Of a DNA stretch of 64,000 bases, positions 1 to 11,119 are shown piece after piece. The position numbers were made by a program, and so were the translations under genes. Origin of the DNA: Apodemus sylvaticus (lineage: Eukaryota > Chordata > Mammalia > Rodentia > Muridae). The notes beneath the pieces are model-generated. The model worked only from the letters and a program-made list of their open reading frames with translations, searched no databases and was not told the DNA's origin. Where the stretch lies: NCBI RefSeq assembly GCF_947179515.1, contig NC_067487.1:41062766-41126765 (forward strand), written 5' to 3'. Each line of letters starts with the position of its first letter. The first letter of the stretch is position 1.

Positions 1-569
1 GCCTCTCTTCCATAAGCCTAGAGCATGAAGGCTTCAGCTTCCAGCCTCTGTCTGTTAAACCAGGTCTACATTGTTTCAGTCTCTGAGAGTTACTGCTGAA
101 GAGACTCACTCTTTCTAGCTCTTTCTGAACTCCAGCTGGCTCAATGCAGCTGTTCTGGCCCAAACTTCTCTCCAATCTGAATGATTTGAATTGGCTTCTC
201 TCATCTTCTGACTGAATTGCTCTGCTTGAAGACTGCCTCTGAACTCCAGGAACTGAACTGCTCCAAACTGCACTGAATTCTCTGACTGAACTGAACTGGA
301 CTGGACTGGACTGAATTGAACTCAATTCTCTCTCCCTTATAGATCCTTAAGTAGCCCTTCTTTTCTGTCTTTCCTTAGGAGAGCTGGGCATGCCTTATCT
401 TTGATTCATTCTGTCAAATCTTTCTTTGATTCATTAGTTTGTCTGTCCCTCAATTAGATGTCTTTGTTTAGGATTAAAGGTGTATACTAAAGGCATGTCT
501 GCATTACAGCCAGATCATCATGTTTGGATGTGATCCCTTGTCAGAGCAGCCATATTGCTGGAGATCAAA
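1..569. repeat. Putative old rodent LTR-like repeat, cut by window start
   Basis: The stretch is rich in CTGAACT/GGACT-type short repeats, with tandem GGACT units near 296-312, and then a segment resembling SINE/LTR sequence with a GGATTAAAGGTGT motif near 472. It has no long open frame. The texture matches rodent LTR or composite repeats, but I cannot name the family. The 5' border lies outside the window. Confidence 0.35.
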
Positions 570-745
570 TTGAATGGTGTGGGTGCTCTTATAAAGAAGG
601 CCCCAGGGAGAGCTCTTTCTCTCATTGCTTTGAAAGGACACAGCCAAAAGAATAGTTATGGACCAGAAAAAGTGTCCTCAGTAGACAGCAAATCCATTGA
701 TGCTTTTAATTTTTAAGATGTCCTAGCCTTTACAATTGTGAAAAC
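570..745 (+). repeat. Ancient mammalian interspersed repeat fragment
   Basis: The order of blocks (CTTATAAA, GAGAGCTC, GGACACAGCC, TATGGACCAGAAAAAG, CTCAGTAGACA, then ATTGATGCTTTTAAT) follows a widespread placental repeat whose consensus I recall as running from a CCTTATAAAAGAGGCC block to an AACTGTGAGAAATAAAT end. Divergence is high, consistent with an insertion older than rodents. The family name is not asserted. Confidence 0.45.
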
Positions 746-776
746 AAATGAAAAGTAATCAGTAAAGATATAGTAC

Positions 777-1190
777 TGTATTAATTCGGTTTTCTATTCT
801 ATTCTATTCTATTCTATTCTATTCTATTCTATTTCTATTTCTATTTCTATTTCTATTTCTATTTCTATTATTAGGAAAGGGTTTATTTAGCTTACACTTT
901 CATATTGCTATTTATTATCAAAGGAAGTCTGGACTAGAACTCAAACTGGGAAAGAACCTGGAAGCAGGAGCTGATGTAGAGGCCATGGAGGGACGCTGCT
1001 TACTGGCTTGATTCCCTTGTTTGCTCAGCCTGGTTTCTACAGAACCCAAGACCACCAACTTAGGGATGACATCACCCACTAATTGAGAAAATGCCTTAAA
1101 GCTGGATCAAATGGAGATATCCTCAACTGAAACTCATTCACCACTGATGATTCTAGCTTGTGTCAAGTTGACACAAAACCAGTTACTACA
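777..1190 (-). mobile_element. Solo LTR of a rodent MaLR-like family with 5-bp target duplication
   Basis: The element starts TGTATTAATTCGG and ends AGTTACTACA on the plus strand, so both ends carry the LTR-type TG...CA. It is flanked by perfect 5-bp direct repeats AGTAC (772-776 and 1191-1195), the duplication size typical of ERVL/MaLR integration. It shares the GGGTTTATT, GGAGCTGATG, GAGGCCATGG and TGTGTCAAGTTGACAC blocks with copies at 2741 and 34857. Read on the minus strand it has a polyadenylation-type AAATAAACCC near its end. A pentamer microsatellite has grown inside its terminal TTTCTATT motif. Confidence 0.8.
791..869. repeat. Compound microsatellite: (TTCTA)n then (TTTCTA)n
   Basis: About eight pentamer units TTCTA are followed by about six hexamer units TTTCTA with no gap. 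The tract sits where the host LTR copy at 2741 reads GGGTTTCTATTCC, so the expansion started from the element's own terminal motif. Confidence 0.95.
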
Positions 1191-1678
1191 AGTACTTTTG
1201 TAATAGGGGCCCAAATGAATAAGAACATCTACAGAGAGTTGTTTACTACTCACTTAGCTAAATTTCATGGAGCATGATAGGAATGAATAAAAATTATCAT
1301 GTAATATGAAGAGTGCTCTCCCTATTGTAAACACAGTGCCAAGGAATTCTTTGGACGAGGAACAGAACAAACCCCCCAGAGGGATCAAAATCACATCATT
1401 TACCATGGCAGTACATGATCTGAATTGAACATGGGTTGCCTTCAGAATGGTAGCATCATTAGTCATGTTGCTAGAAGTAGTTAATCTGAATTGTTGGTTA
1501 AGGTTTCTAAGGGTTAAAGGCCTTATGTCAGCATTCAGAGAAATGCCTTACCTTTCATTGAGAAATACTAGCTAGCAAAACCAGCCAATGAAACCAGAAC
1601 AATACAAACTGCAACAAGAAAACACGGAGCAAAACCAAAAACAATCAAGTCACCTGTGTCATTGCTGATGCATTATTA

Positions 1679-1859
1679 TTATTTTTAAAAAATTTATTTA
1701 TTTATGTAAGTACACTGTAGGTGTCTTCAGACACTCCAGAAGAGGGTGTTAGATTTCGTAAAGGATGATTATTAGTTACCATGTGGTTGCTGGGATTTGA
1801 ACTCAGGACCTTTGGAAGAGCAGTCAGTGCTCTTAAATCCTGAGTCATCTCTCCAGCCC
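1679..1859 (-). mobile_element. B2 SINE, antisense
   Basis: Read on the minus strand it opens with GGCTGGAGAGATGACTCAGG and continues through GAGTTCAAATCCCAGC, CACATGGTAACT and an A-rich ATAAATAAA tail. It is flanked by 16-bp direct repeats with one mismatch, TGCTGATGYATTATTA (1663-1678 and 1860-1875), the mark of L1-driven target-primed insertion. The tRNA-derived head carries the usual internal Pol III promoter region in decayed form. Confidence 0.92.
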
Positions 1860-1998
1860 TGCTGATGTATTATTAAGGAAAGGGTGACTACTGAGAAAAG
1901 TTGACTGAAATAAAGTTGTGTGTTCAGTGAAACGAGTGATATGGTTACCTTCTGGTGAAAGTTTGTTCCCTGCTGAACTGGAAAAAGACAGTTTTCAG

Positions 1999-2261
<263 letters not shown>

Positions 2262-2740
2262 GCAGTTTGCAGATTCTCTTCAAGACAGGTCACAGAACTT
2301 AAAATGGAGTTCATGACATGGAGTTCATGAATGAAACTGAATTAAATTAGAAACATTGTACTAGTAGTAAAACAGAAAAAGAAAGCAACTCTCTGGACAG
2401 TTAGGAGAGAGACTAACTAGGACTTGGAGGACAATTAGATTTGGGAATGAGAATGAGAAAGCTGGCAGTTGGGCAGCCCAGGATTTCTGGTTTAGACAAC
2501 GAGTTTCATCTTGTGGCAAGATGAGGGGCTCAGTTCTCAACATACTGTGTGTGGGGCTCATAAAGTTGCGTGGCCAATAGATATTGGGGAACATGACTCA
2601 TGATGTCAGCCAAGCAGCCTCCACTGATAATATTAAAAGTCAGTGTTAGGCAGAGTAGGTGACCTGTTGATTGTATGAATATTACTCAAGGTGAGTTCAT
2701 AAAATACGAGAGTTACAAGAACAAGGTTATATTTAGGGTG

Positions 2741-3140
2741 TGTCTTTGTCAGGGTTTCTATTCCTGCACAAACATCATGGCCAAGAAGCAAGTCGGGGAG
2801 GAAAGGGTTTATTCAACTCACACTTCCACATTGCTGTTCTTTACCAAAGGAAGTCAGGACTGGAATTCAAGCAGGTCAGGAAGCAGGAACTGATGCAAAG
2901 GCCATGGAGGGATGCTACTTACCGGCTTGCTTGCTCTGGCTTGCTCAGCTTGCTTTCTTATAGAAACCAAGACTACCAGCCCAGGGATGGCACCGCCCAC
3001 AATGGGATTTCTCACCCTTGATCACTAAGTGAGAAAATGCCTTACAGCTGGATCTCATAGAGGCATTCCTCAATGAAGTGCCTTTCTCTATGATAACTCC
3101 AGCTTGTGTCAAGTTGACACACAAAACAAGCCAGGAGAGA
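2741..3140 (-). mobile_element. Full-length LTR of the same MaLR-like family
   Basis: It runs from TGTCTTTGTCAGGGTTTCTA through the GCACAAACATCATGGCCAAG, GCAGGAACTGATGC, CCAAGACTACCAGC and GTGTCAAGTTGACACA blocks. It is near full length and less diverged than the copy at 777. The right border (CCAGGAGAGA) is blurred and no convincing target duplication was found. The overlapping 72- and 93-codon plus-strand frames are read-through of the LTR. Confidence 0.8.
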
Positions 3141-3164
3141 GAGGTAACATTGAAAAGTGCTAAT

Positions 3165-3300
3165 AGTAATCATTAGATGTCCTGGGTTTCAATTCACCAT
3201 TTAATCAACCGAAAAACCTAGCCAACTCTCCAAGTCTTAAGTTTCCTTACAGCATAAAATAGAGATCAAGTCAGATGATGAATTAAAATTGTTTTGTATA
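3165..3300 (+). mobile_element. MIR SINE fragment
   Basis: CCTGGGTTTCAATTCACC followed by CTCTCCAAGTCTTAAGTTTC and CATAAAATAGAGATC parallels the MIR pattern of a GGTTCAAATCC core, then CTCAGTTTCC, then TGTAAAATGG. It is heavily diverged, as expected for an ancient mammalian SINE. Confidence 0.5.
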
Positions 3301-3439
3301 ATATATAAGCTAGGGCAAGTGTTGATAGTTTTGATAGTTTCTTTTTGGAAGTAGCTGTGGCATGTTAGACTGAGGTGTTAGCTATGTTTTTGGCTCTGTC
3401 ACCATTGGTGTAAATTTGTGTAGTCATTAACTTGGTCTT

Positions 3440-3545
3440 GATGGGATAGAAATAATAGTACTTACTTCACAAGTATGTAAGATGTTGGAATATGCTTGGC
3501 AGTGCATCAAGCATGTGTCAGCTAATCAGAGTTCAATGTTAAGTC
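3440..3545 (+). mobile_element. MIR SINE 3' portion
   Basis: GATAGAAATAATAGTACTTA then CTTCACAAGTATGTAAGATG and GGCAGTGCATCAAGCATGTG match the MIR 3' layout (ATAATAGTACCTACCTCA, GTTGTGAGGATTAAATG, AGTGCCTGGCACA). It may be the continuation of the fragment at 3165, separated by about 140 bp of later or unmatched sequence. Confidence 0.5.
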
Positions 3546-5094
3546 TTTCTGGCTCAGCAGTAACCACCTGTAACTAGTTTTTATTTTAAATGCAAAGAAT
3601 GGTAATGGTATGGTATATCAGGTCTTCATGCCCAAGATCTTGGTCAAATGCCTGTACATCCTTCCTGCTTTGTTCTGGGTTGTTTCACTCACTGATCCTT
3701 GGCTCCAGCTATAATCTACTAGCTTTAATTTTCATAATCTCATCCCTATAATTCTGTATACACTCTGAATTTTGTGTAGAGTGACTCTTGTACGTCATTG
3801 CCCAGAATAATTTCTGTTCGTTGTTTAAGATATTTCGGTCACTTCTCACAAGTAGCTTATGTGTCTCCTCTGAACACTTGCATTTCGTGTCACAATGACT
3901 TCTTCCATCATCTCCTTTAGAGTTTAAGCACATTTCTCCTTTTGTAGGATTGGAGACAAGGAGTGGAGAAGCCATACAGCTCTCAGTACAAAAGGTCTTG
4001 CCTCATACTTCTCTGTACCTTCAGAATCTAGCACATAATACACATGCCGTGAAGGAATGTGAGTGTAAAACTTGCTTCTGAATTAAATATTTAGAAATGT
4101 GGAAAAATTATTGCCCATAGAGATCACTGCCCATAAACACATAGGCATTGAGAATTGAATTATAAGGGCTATTATCTCCTCTGCACAGGCAGTTACAAAT
4201 GCCTGTTGCATTTAAAGATCATCTCTTATAATTTCAAATGACTTCCTTGGTAAGGTATTAAACATTAGTGGCTTTGGTTTTTCTGCTGAACTCCCATGAT
4301 TATAAAATGACATCCATTTATTTTATATAAGTAGCTTACCAATCTTGACTTTCTGACCTTTGGAAAATTCAGCACTTTCTATTTATTTAAGAGGACAAAG
4401 GCCCTACCCCTTAGGGATTAGCAATTATTCTGTAATGGGGGAAAGACCATTCATATTGAGAGCTGTACAGCCTGCTGATTACTTGGCTAGGATCCTATGA
4501 AAGAAGAAATCATTAAGTGTTGGTTAATCCTTGTGGCTCTCTGTTATTGTTCTCATCATGTTTTCTGCCAAATACAAAGATTAAGTTTGAGCAGAAACCC
4601 AGTGATAAGGAGCTATTGACCAGAGAACATCTGGAAAAGAATAAGTGAGTGGGGGTTGGGAGTTAGCTGTTTCAACACCTGTGCTCTGGAAGATGTTGCC
4701 ATGATATGTGTGTAAGCATGCTTACAAAAGGCAGTGTGGGATGGGGGGTATTTATTGGGATTTAATTTGGAGTGAATTAGAAAGACCACCTTTTGCTCCC
4801 AATGCCTCACGTCTCAAATGGGCATATATATGAAACGTCAGGTTTGATAAAATTCAGGGAATGGGTAAAAGGGATGTATCCAAAATGAACTGAGTCAAGG
4901 TTGGGAGGATGGATTTCTGAAGGTCCATGAAGCCAAGAGGGAAGTTGGAGAGGGTAGGGTGTTTGATGGATTGTTTCAGTGACATCAGTGACAAAAGATA
5001 CTGTTAACTGGACATGGGGTTGGATTAGGCAGGCCTAAAAATGTTGTAGCACAGGAAATTTTGATTGTTGTTTTTTACTTTTGGTTTAATGTTT
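3546..5094. other. Low-copy non-coding DNA
   Basis: About 1.5 kb of AT-rich sequence in which I recognise no gene, RNA or repeat family. Open frames are short (88 codons or fewer) and carry no recognisable motif. Confidence 0.6.
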
Positions 5095-5097
5095 AAA

Positions 5098-5145
<48 letters not shown>

Positions 5146-5312
5146 TGCAGTGTCCATTGAGGCCACAAGAGGGATACTCTGGAGCTGGAGTTACAAGTGA
5201 CTGTGACTGCCAAGTGTGACAAGTGACTGTCTAAAGTGGATGCTGGGAACTGAACTCAGATCCTCTATGGATAAAGAACATATTCCTAGCTGCTGATCCA
5301 TCTTTCTAGGAC
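5095..5312 (-). mobile_element. B3 SINE, antisense, with (TG)n
   Basis: Read on the minus strand it opens CCTAGAAAGATGGATCAGCA and runs through GAGTTCAGTTCCCAGCATCC to a (CA)n tail. The tail appears as (TG)n at 5101-5144. This is the B3 arrangement (a B2-like head followed by a CA-rich tail). The head is strongly diverged. Confidence 0.75.
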
Positions 5313-5577
5313 TTCCCCTTGAATTTTAACTTAGTTAAAATTCACAGTTATGTCGGTTAAAAGGAACTTATGTCCATTTCTTCTTGTATCACCTAGCCAT
5401 ATATTTACATGTTGAGGCTGAATATGAATATGAAGCGTTAACCAAGGTTGTATTTTCCCCCTTTCTTTTAAAAGTTTGGGTAGCCGTGTTGATTCATTAG
5501 ACCAACTATGAGGAACCAGTTTTTTCTCTTCTTTTTCTGCTTGGTGTTGCTTTTGCTTGCTTAGACTGTTGCTTGCA

Positions 5578-5610
5578 ATTGCTTCTCCGCCTTTTGGCTA
5601 AGATCAAGTG
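5578..5610 (+). pseudogene. Tailless, 3'-truncated U2 snRNA retrocopy
   Basis: These 33 bp match U2 snRNA from nucleotide 1 through about 33, with the hallmark CCTTTTGGCTAAGATCAAGT and two mismatches (C3 to T, G11 to C). There is no poly(A). The copy is flanked by perfect 16-bp direct repeats TAGACTGTTGCTTGCA (5562-5577 and 5611-5626). The next U2 bases after position 33 would be TAG, the first three bases of the duplication, which suggests microhomology priming of reverse transcription. It is not a functional snRNA because the branch-site-pairing and Sm regions are absent. Confidence 0.9.
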
Positions 5611-5626
5611 TAGACTGTTGCTTGCA

Positions 5627-6519
5627 TTTCTGCTCAGTGAATAGGAGAGAGAAAAAGATGGATGAAAGAAGTAAAGAAAGATGGCGTGCCTCTTTTCAAG
5701 GCTGCGCTCAGCAATTTGCTGGACCTCCTATTCACCCAAACTTGCTAATTTGCTTCTCTTGGGATACAAGAGAGATTGGGCAGCACAGATTGTTTTTGCT
5801 TACTGGGTGCCTGTTTTAGAACAGCTACAACCTCAAAATACCATAGGCTTAATTGTTTCCGAGGTAGACATTTATTTCTCAAAGTTTCAGAGATGTCTAA
5901 AATACAAGTACTGGGTATATGCAGGGTAGCATGCCTACAAGGGAAGGCTATCTTCAGGTTTTCAGAAGGCTGTCCTCAAGTATCTTCACGTGTGTTTGTG
6001 GGTTTGGGGTAAGCCACCACGGTCTCTTTTCCTTGTTTTTTTAAAGACACTAATCACATCATGTCCCCTAGTCTAAAGAACATCACATTAAAGATTCAGT
6101 TTTATGGGTGAAATACCAACAGCTAGTCAACAGAAGTGTCTATTGTTGGCTAAAGTATGGGGCTTTTAAGTAAATATTGAAAGAGTGATTCTTATTCTGT
6201 AGCCTGATTTTATTTGATTAACAAACAACAGAAGTGTATGTGAGATACTGAAAATTTTTACTGCACTATAATTTTTGAGATAGGCTGATATCCTAGGGTG
6301 TATTTAGTCATTCACATAGTATGATAAGTAGTATGATAAATTTGGCGACACACTGAGCAGTATTACATATATCACCCACTCTCATGAAACTTACATCATT
6401 AGCATGAGTGAGAGAAATTTATGGTTTGAATAGATAAGTAAATGGTAGTAATGATTATAAAAGAAAAACCACATTGAGTCCCGAGGGATCATATAACAGG
6501 TTCATCTGCCTTTGCCTAA
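5627..6519. other. Low-copy non-coding DNA
   Basis: No recognisable gene or repeat. Three overlapping short open frames (65-82 codons, 5622-6012) lack motifs and overlap each other in different phases, as random frames do. Confidence 0.55.
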
Positions 6520-6800
6520 CAGTAAGAAAAGGCTTACACAGGTGAAATTTGAGCTGATATCTAAAGAAAAAGAGAAACACTTATTGAGCAATAGAAAGCA
6601 TTCAGAGATGGCAGAGGCAAAGTAGGAACTTGTAATGTTGAGGGGAGTAAAGAATGAGAGGTCAGGCTGGTGAAAGGTCCCTTAGGACAGGAGCTGAAAA
6701 TGCTCCGTGTCCTTTGAATTTAGCAGGAAATGATTTCTAGTGATGTTAGAGAGACATTTTGGATGCAGGGAAGCTGCTGGGCTGAGAAGTGCAACCACGA
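6520..6800 (+). mobile_element. Ancient LINE-2-like remnant
   Basis: The block order (GGTGAAATTTGAGCTGATAT, AGCATTCAGAGATGGCAGAG, GCAAAGTAGGAACTTG, GAGAGGTCAGGCTGG) follows a widespread mammalian repeat I recall as LINE-2-associated. Identity is low and the name is tentative. A related copy is at 13490. Confidence 0.4.
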
Positions 6801-8445
6801 GAAGAAAGCCCAGGGGTTGGTGCCTTGTGAGAAGTTGGGTTGATCTTTTTTAGGCACGTGTTCTACCATTGAGCTTTTTCACCAGGCCTTAGATCTGCTA
6901 TTTTTTATTTCCTGTTTACCTTTATTCTTGGATCTATAACCTCTGCTGTTTTCTTCACTGGCCTACATTTCGTACATTTTACTTATGTGCATCATTCATT
7001 AAAACTTTAAAAAGTACTAAATATACTTGTGAAAATCTATTAATTATTTTATGCACTAAAAAAAAAAAGACATTATCAGTCTGTGGCGCTATACATGTTC
7101 TGTTTATTGGACTTTTGTCAGAGTTACTCCACACTGATTTTTGCTTGATTCATGTGTCCCTAGGGTTTATTTTTTTCTTGCCATGTTAAAAATGTATTCT
7201 GTACCTGCCTGTACGGTGCTTATGTTTGGTTTTCTATAGTGAAAGTTTAGAGGTTGTTATCAAGCCTAGTCTAATATTGTCAATGATTATGTAATAAGCA
7301 ACATTCTATATCTCATGTAGTTAACAAAGAAATGTCTATGGAGCATGTATGTAGGAAATAGTTGATTAAACAATGGATCGTGCTCAGACGCAGATGCAGA
7401 ATATTGGCTAATTACCCTAGAGAGTGGCTGGCCGGCTCCCATTCTCATCAGCTATAAAACATGGACGTTCCTTTGTCCTTATGCTGTCTCTAGCATTTGA
7501 TCCAGACATACTGAATAGAGGCACTTAGTACTTTTCACTTGTGGCAATGTGATGATGACGATGGTCATGTGGTTAGAGCTGTGCATTTAAGGGAAAATAA
7601 ATATATTTGCATTAACTTTAAATTACTTCACAATAAAATTATTAGGCTCAAGACAGTTTTCTAGGGAGACATGTGTGGCTCCCAGCTCGGATTTTCATCC
7701 CTTCTCATTTACTCCATGTGCTTCAAGAATCCAAGGACTAAATAAAATATTTATAGGGAAATCTATAAAAAATTTTTCTCTGAAACCTGAGGGGAGCAAT
7801 TAGAAGCTAATAATAGGGCAGTTGTCAATTATCAGAGTTATTTTAAACTGTTAGAAGAAAGGTACTCTTTCTATTTCCCAACTGCCTCTCCCAAGGCTTT
7901 GAGGCAATTGAGAAAACAGATTTCCAAGGATACCCTGAACTCACAGTGCAGCTCTGAATCACTAGTTTTATAAAAGTTACAGAATTGCCATGATTAAGCA
8001 GTTTTTTTACTTCTTGTTCTTTACTTGATGACTTTTCCTTATATTTCTATTGGCATTCATTATAACGTTAGCATCCCATTGTTGTCTCTTCCTTTTTAAA
8101 GGAAATACATTTTAAACTCTTTTTGTTTTAATATAATTTGGCAGTTTTTAAATTTATTTTTATTAAGCCAATACAATTTATTTTAAAATATACAACCCAG
8201 TATTGACAATTTTTAAGTCATCAAAATAATTTATGCCTCTTAAATATACATGATATCTTCTGAAGATAAATGTAATATGCACTCAACCAGTTTTCAAAAT
8301 CTATTTTGAATATTAAACATGATAGAAGTAGAAAAAAATCTCTTATGAAGTCTTCTATGAAAGGAAATCGTGACAAGTTGCTGATTAGACAGAAACTGTT
8401 CCATCTCCAAGGGAGAATATGCAGCATAACTGTGTATTTCATAGA
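6801..8445. other. AT-rich low-copy DNA with short poly(A) tract
   Basis: AT-rich sequence including an A-run of about 12 near 7058. Nothing identifiable as gene, RNA or named repeat. It abuts the broken 3' side of the antisense L1 at 8446. Confidence 0.55.
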
Positions 8446-9980
8446 ATGAATTGGGTAGTGTTCCTTCTGTTTCTATTTTGTGGAATAATTTGAAGAATAT
8501 TGGTATTAGGTCTTCTTTGAAAGTCTGGTAGAATTCTGCACTAACCCCATTTGGTCCTGGGCATTTTTTGGTTGGGAGACTTTTAATGATTGCTTCTATT
8601 CTTTAGGGGTTATGGGACTGTTTAGATGGTTTATGTGTTTTCTGTCTAGAAAATTGTCCATTTCATTCAGATTTTCCAGTTTTGTTGAATATAGGCTTTT
8701 GTAGTAGCATCTGATGATTTTTTTGAATTTCCTCAGTTTCTATGTTCTATCTCCCTTTTCATTTCTGATTTTGTTAATTTGGATACTGTCTCTGTACCGT
8801 CTGTTTAATCTGGCTAAGAGTTTATCTATCTTGTTGATTTTCTCAAAGAACCAGCTCCTGGTTTGGTTGATTCTTCGTATAGTTCTTTTTGTTTCTACTT
8901 GGTTGATTTCAGCTCTGAGTCTGATTATTTCTTGTGTCTACTCCTCTTGGGTGTATTTGCTTCTTTTTGTTCTAGAACTTTCAGGTGGGCTGTTAAGCTG
9001 CTAGTGTATGCTCTCTCCAGTTTCTTTTGGGAAGCACTCAGAGCTATGAGTTTTCCTCTTAGTATTACTTTCATTGTGTCCCATTAGTTTGGGTATGTTG
9101 TGCCTTCATTTTCATTAAATTCTAAAAAGTCTTTATTTTATTTCCTTATTTCTTCCTTGGCCAAGTTATCATTGAGTAGGGCACTGTTCAGCTTCCATGT
9201 ATATGTGGGCTTTCTGTTGTTTTGTTGCTATTGAAGACCAGCCTTATAAGGTCTGTGGTGATCTGACAGGAAACATGAAATTATTTCAATCTTCTTGTAT
9301 CCGTTGAGGCCTTTTCTGTGACCAATTATATGGTCAGTTTTGGAGAGGGTATCATGAGGTTCTGAGAGGAAGGTATATTCTTTTGTTTAAGGATGAAATG
9401 TTCTATAGATACCTGTTAAATCCATTTGGTCCGTAAGTTCTGTTAGTTCACTGTGTCCCTGTTTAGTTTCTGTTTCCATGTTCAGTCCTCTGATGAGAGT
9501 GGGCTGTTGAAGTCTCCCACTATTATTGGGTGAGGTGCAATGTGTGCTTTGAGCTTTAGTAAAGTTTCTTTTATGAATGTGGATGCTCTTGCATTTAGAG
9601 CATAGATGTTCAGAATTGAGAGTTCTTCTTGGTAGATTTTTTTCCTTTGATGAGTATGCAGTGTCCTTCCTTATCCTTTTTCATAACTTTTGGTGGAAAG
9701 TTGATTTTATTTGATATTAAAATGACTACTCCAGCTTGTTTCTTGGGACCATTTGTTTGGAAAATTGTTTTTCAGCCCTTTACTCTGAGGTAGTGTCTGT
9801 CTTTGACACTAAGGTGCATTTTCTGTATGCAGCAAAATGCTGGGTCCTGTTTACCTATCCAGTATGTAAACCTATGTCTTTTTATTGGGAATTTGAGTCC
9901 ATTGATGTTGAGATATTAAGGAATAGTGATTGTTGCTTCCCGTTATTTCTAATGTTATTTTTATGATTACGTGGTTATCT
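8446..9980 (-). pseudogene. L1 ORF2 N-terminal half, broken
   Basis: The minus strand matches murine L1 ORF2 from the endonuclease domain (about 9.2-9.98 kb) into reverse-transcriptase sequence at 8.45 kb. ORF2p is the endonuclease and reverse transcriptase of L1. Here it is interrupted by stops and indels (no minus-strand frame of any length remains) and lacks its C-terminal cysteine-rich part. Confidence 0.85.
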
Positions 9981-10029
9981 TCTTTTGGGTTTCTTTGAAG
10001 AAGATTACTTTCTTGCCTTTCCTAGGGTT

Positions 10030-10603
10030 TAGTTTCCCTCCTTGTGATGGCATTTTTCATCTGTTATCCTTTGTAGGACTGTATTTGTGGAAAGATGTTG
10101 TATAAATTTGGTTTTGTCATGGAATATCTTGGTTTCTCTATCTATGGTAATTGAGAGTTTTGCTGGGTATAGTATCCCAATGGCATTTGTGTTCTTGTAG
10201 GGTCTGTATAACGTCTGCCCAGCATCTTCTAGCTTTCATAGTCTCTGGTGAGAAGTCTGATGTAATTATCATTGGTCTGCCTTTATATGTTACTTGACCT
10301 TTTCCCCTTATTGCTTTTAATATTCTTTCTTTGTTTTGTGCATTTGGTGTTTTGACTATTATGTAACAGGAGAAATTTCTTTTCTGGTCCAATCCATTTG
10401 GATTTCTATAGGCCTCTTGTATGATTATTGGCTTCTCTTTCTTTAGGTTAGGGAAGTTTTCTTCTATAATTTTGTTGAAATATTTACTGGTCCTTTAATT
10501 TGGGAGTCTTCACTCTCTTCTATGCCTATTATTCTTAGGTTTGATCTTCTTATTGTGTCCTGGATTTCCTAGATGCTTTGGGTTAGGAGCTTTTTGCATT
10601 TTG

Positions 10604-10639
<36 letters not shown>

Positions 10640-11119
10640 GTTGAGTCAATGTTTTCTATGGTATCTTTTGTACCTGAGATTCTCTCTTCTATCTCTTGTA
10701 TTCTGTTAGTGATGCTTGCATCTATGAGTCCTGATCTCTTTCTGAAGTTTTCAATCTCCCGAGTTATCTCCCTTTGTAATTTCTTTATTGTTTATATTTC
10801 CATCTTTAGATCCTGGATGGTTTTGTTCAATCCTTCACCTTTTGGTTGTGTTTTCCTGTAATTCTTTAAGGGATTTTTGTGTTAACTCTTTCAGGGCTTC
10901 CAGCTGTTTACCTGTGTTTTCCTGTATTTCTTTAAGGGAGTCATTTATGTCCTTCTTAAAGTCCTCTATTAACATCATGAGGTGTGATTTCAAATCAGAG
11001 TCTTGCTTTTCTGGTGTGTTGGGATATCCAGGGCTCACTGTTATAGGAAAACTGGATTCTGAAGATGCCATGTAGGTTTGGCTTCTGTTGCTTATGTTCT
11101 TGCCCTTGCGTCTGGCCAT
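10030..11119 (-). pseudogene. L1 ORF1 remnant with internal poly(A) expansion
   Basis: The start codon complement CAT is at 11117-11119. The first 94 codons stay open (basic N-terminus, the PGYPNTPE motif, then the start of the coiled coil). A minus-strand A-run of 32 bases (10605-10636) then replaces the usual short A-rich stretch and destroys the frame. The C-terminal RNA-binding part is recognisable at 10138-10392 (motifs NAQNKERILKAIR, GKGQVTYKGRP, DFSPETMKARR). ORF1p is the L1 RNA-binding chaperone; this copy cannot encode it. Confidence 0.9.
10605..10636. repeat. Homopolymer T32 (A32 on the L1 strand)
   Basis: An uninterrupted run of 32 T within the L1 ORF1 remnant. The surrounding sequence aligns with ordinary ORF1, so the run is an in situ expansion and not an element tail. 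Confidence 0.97.
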
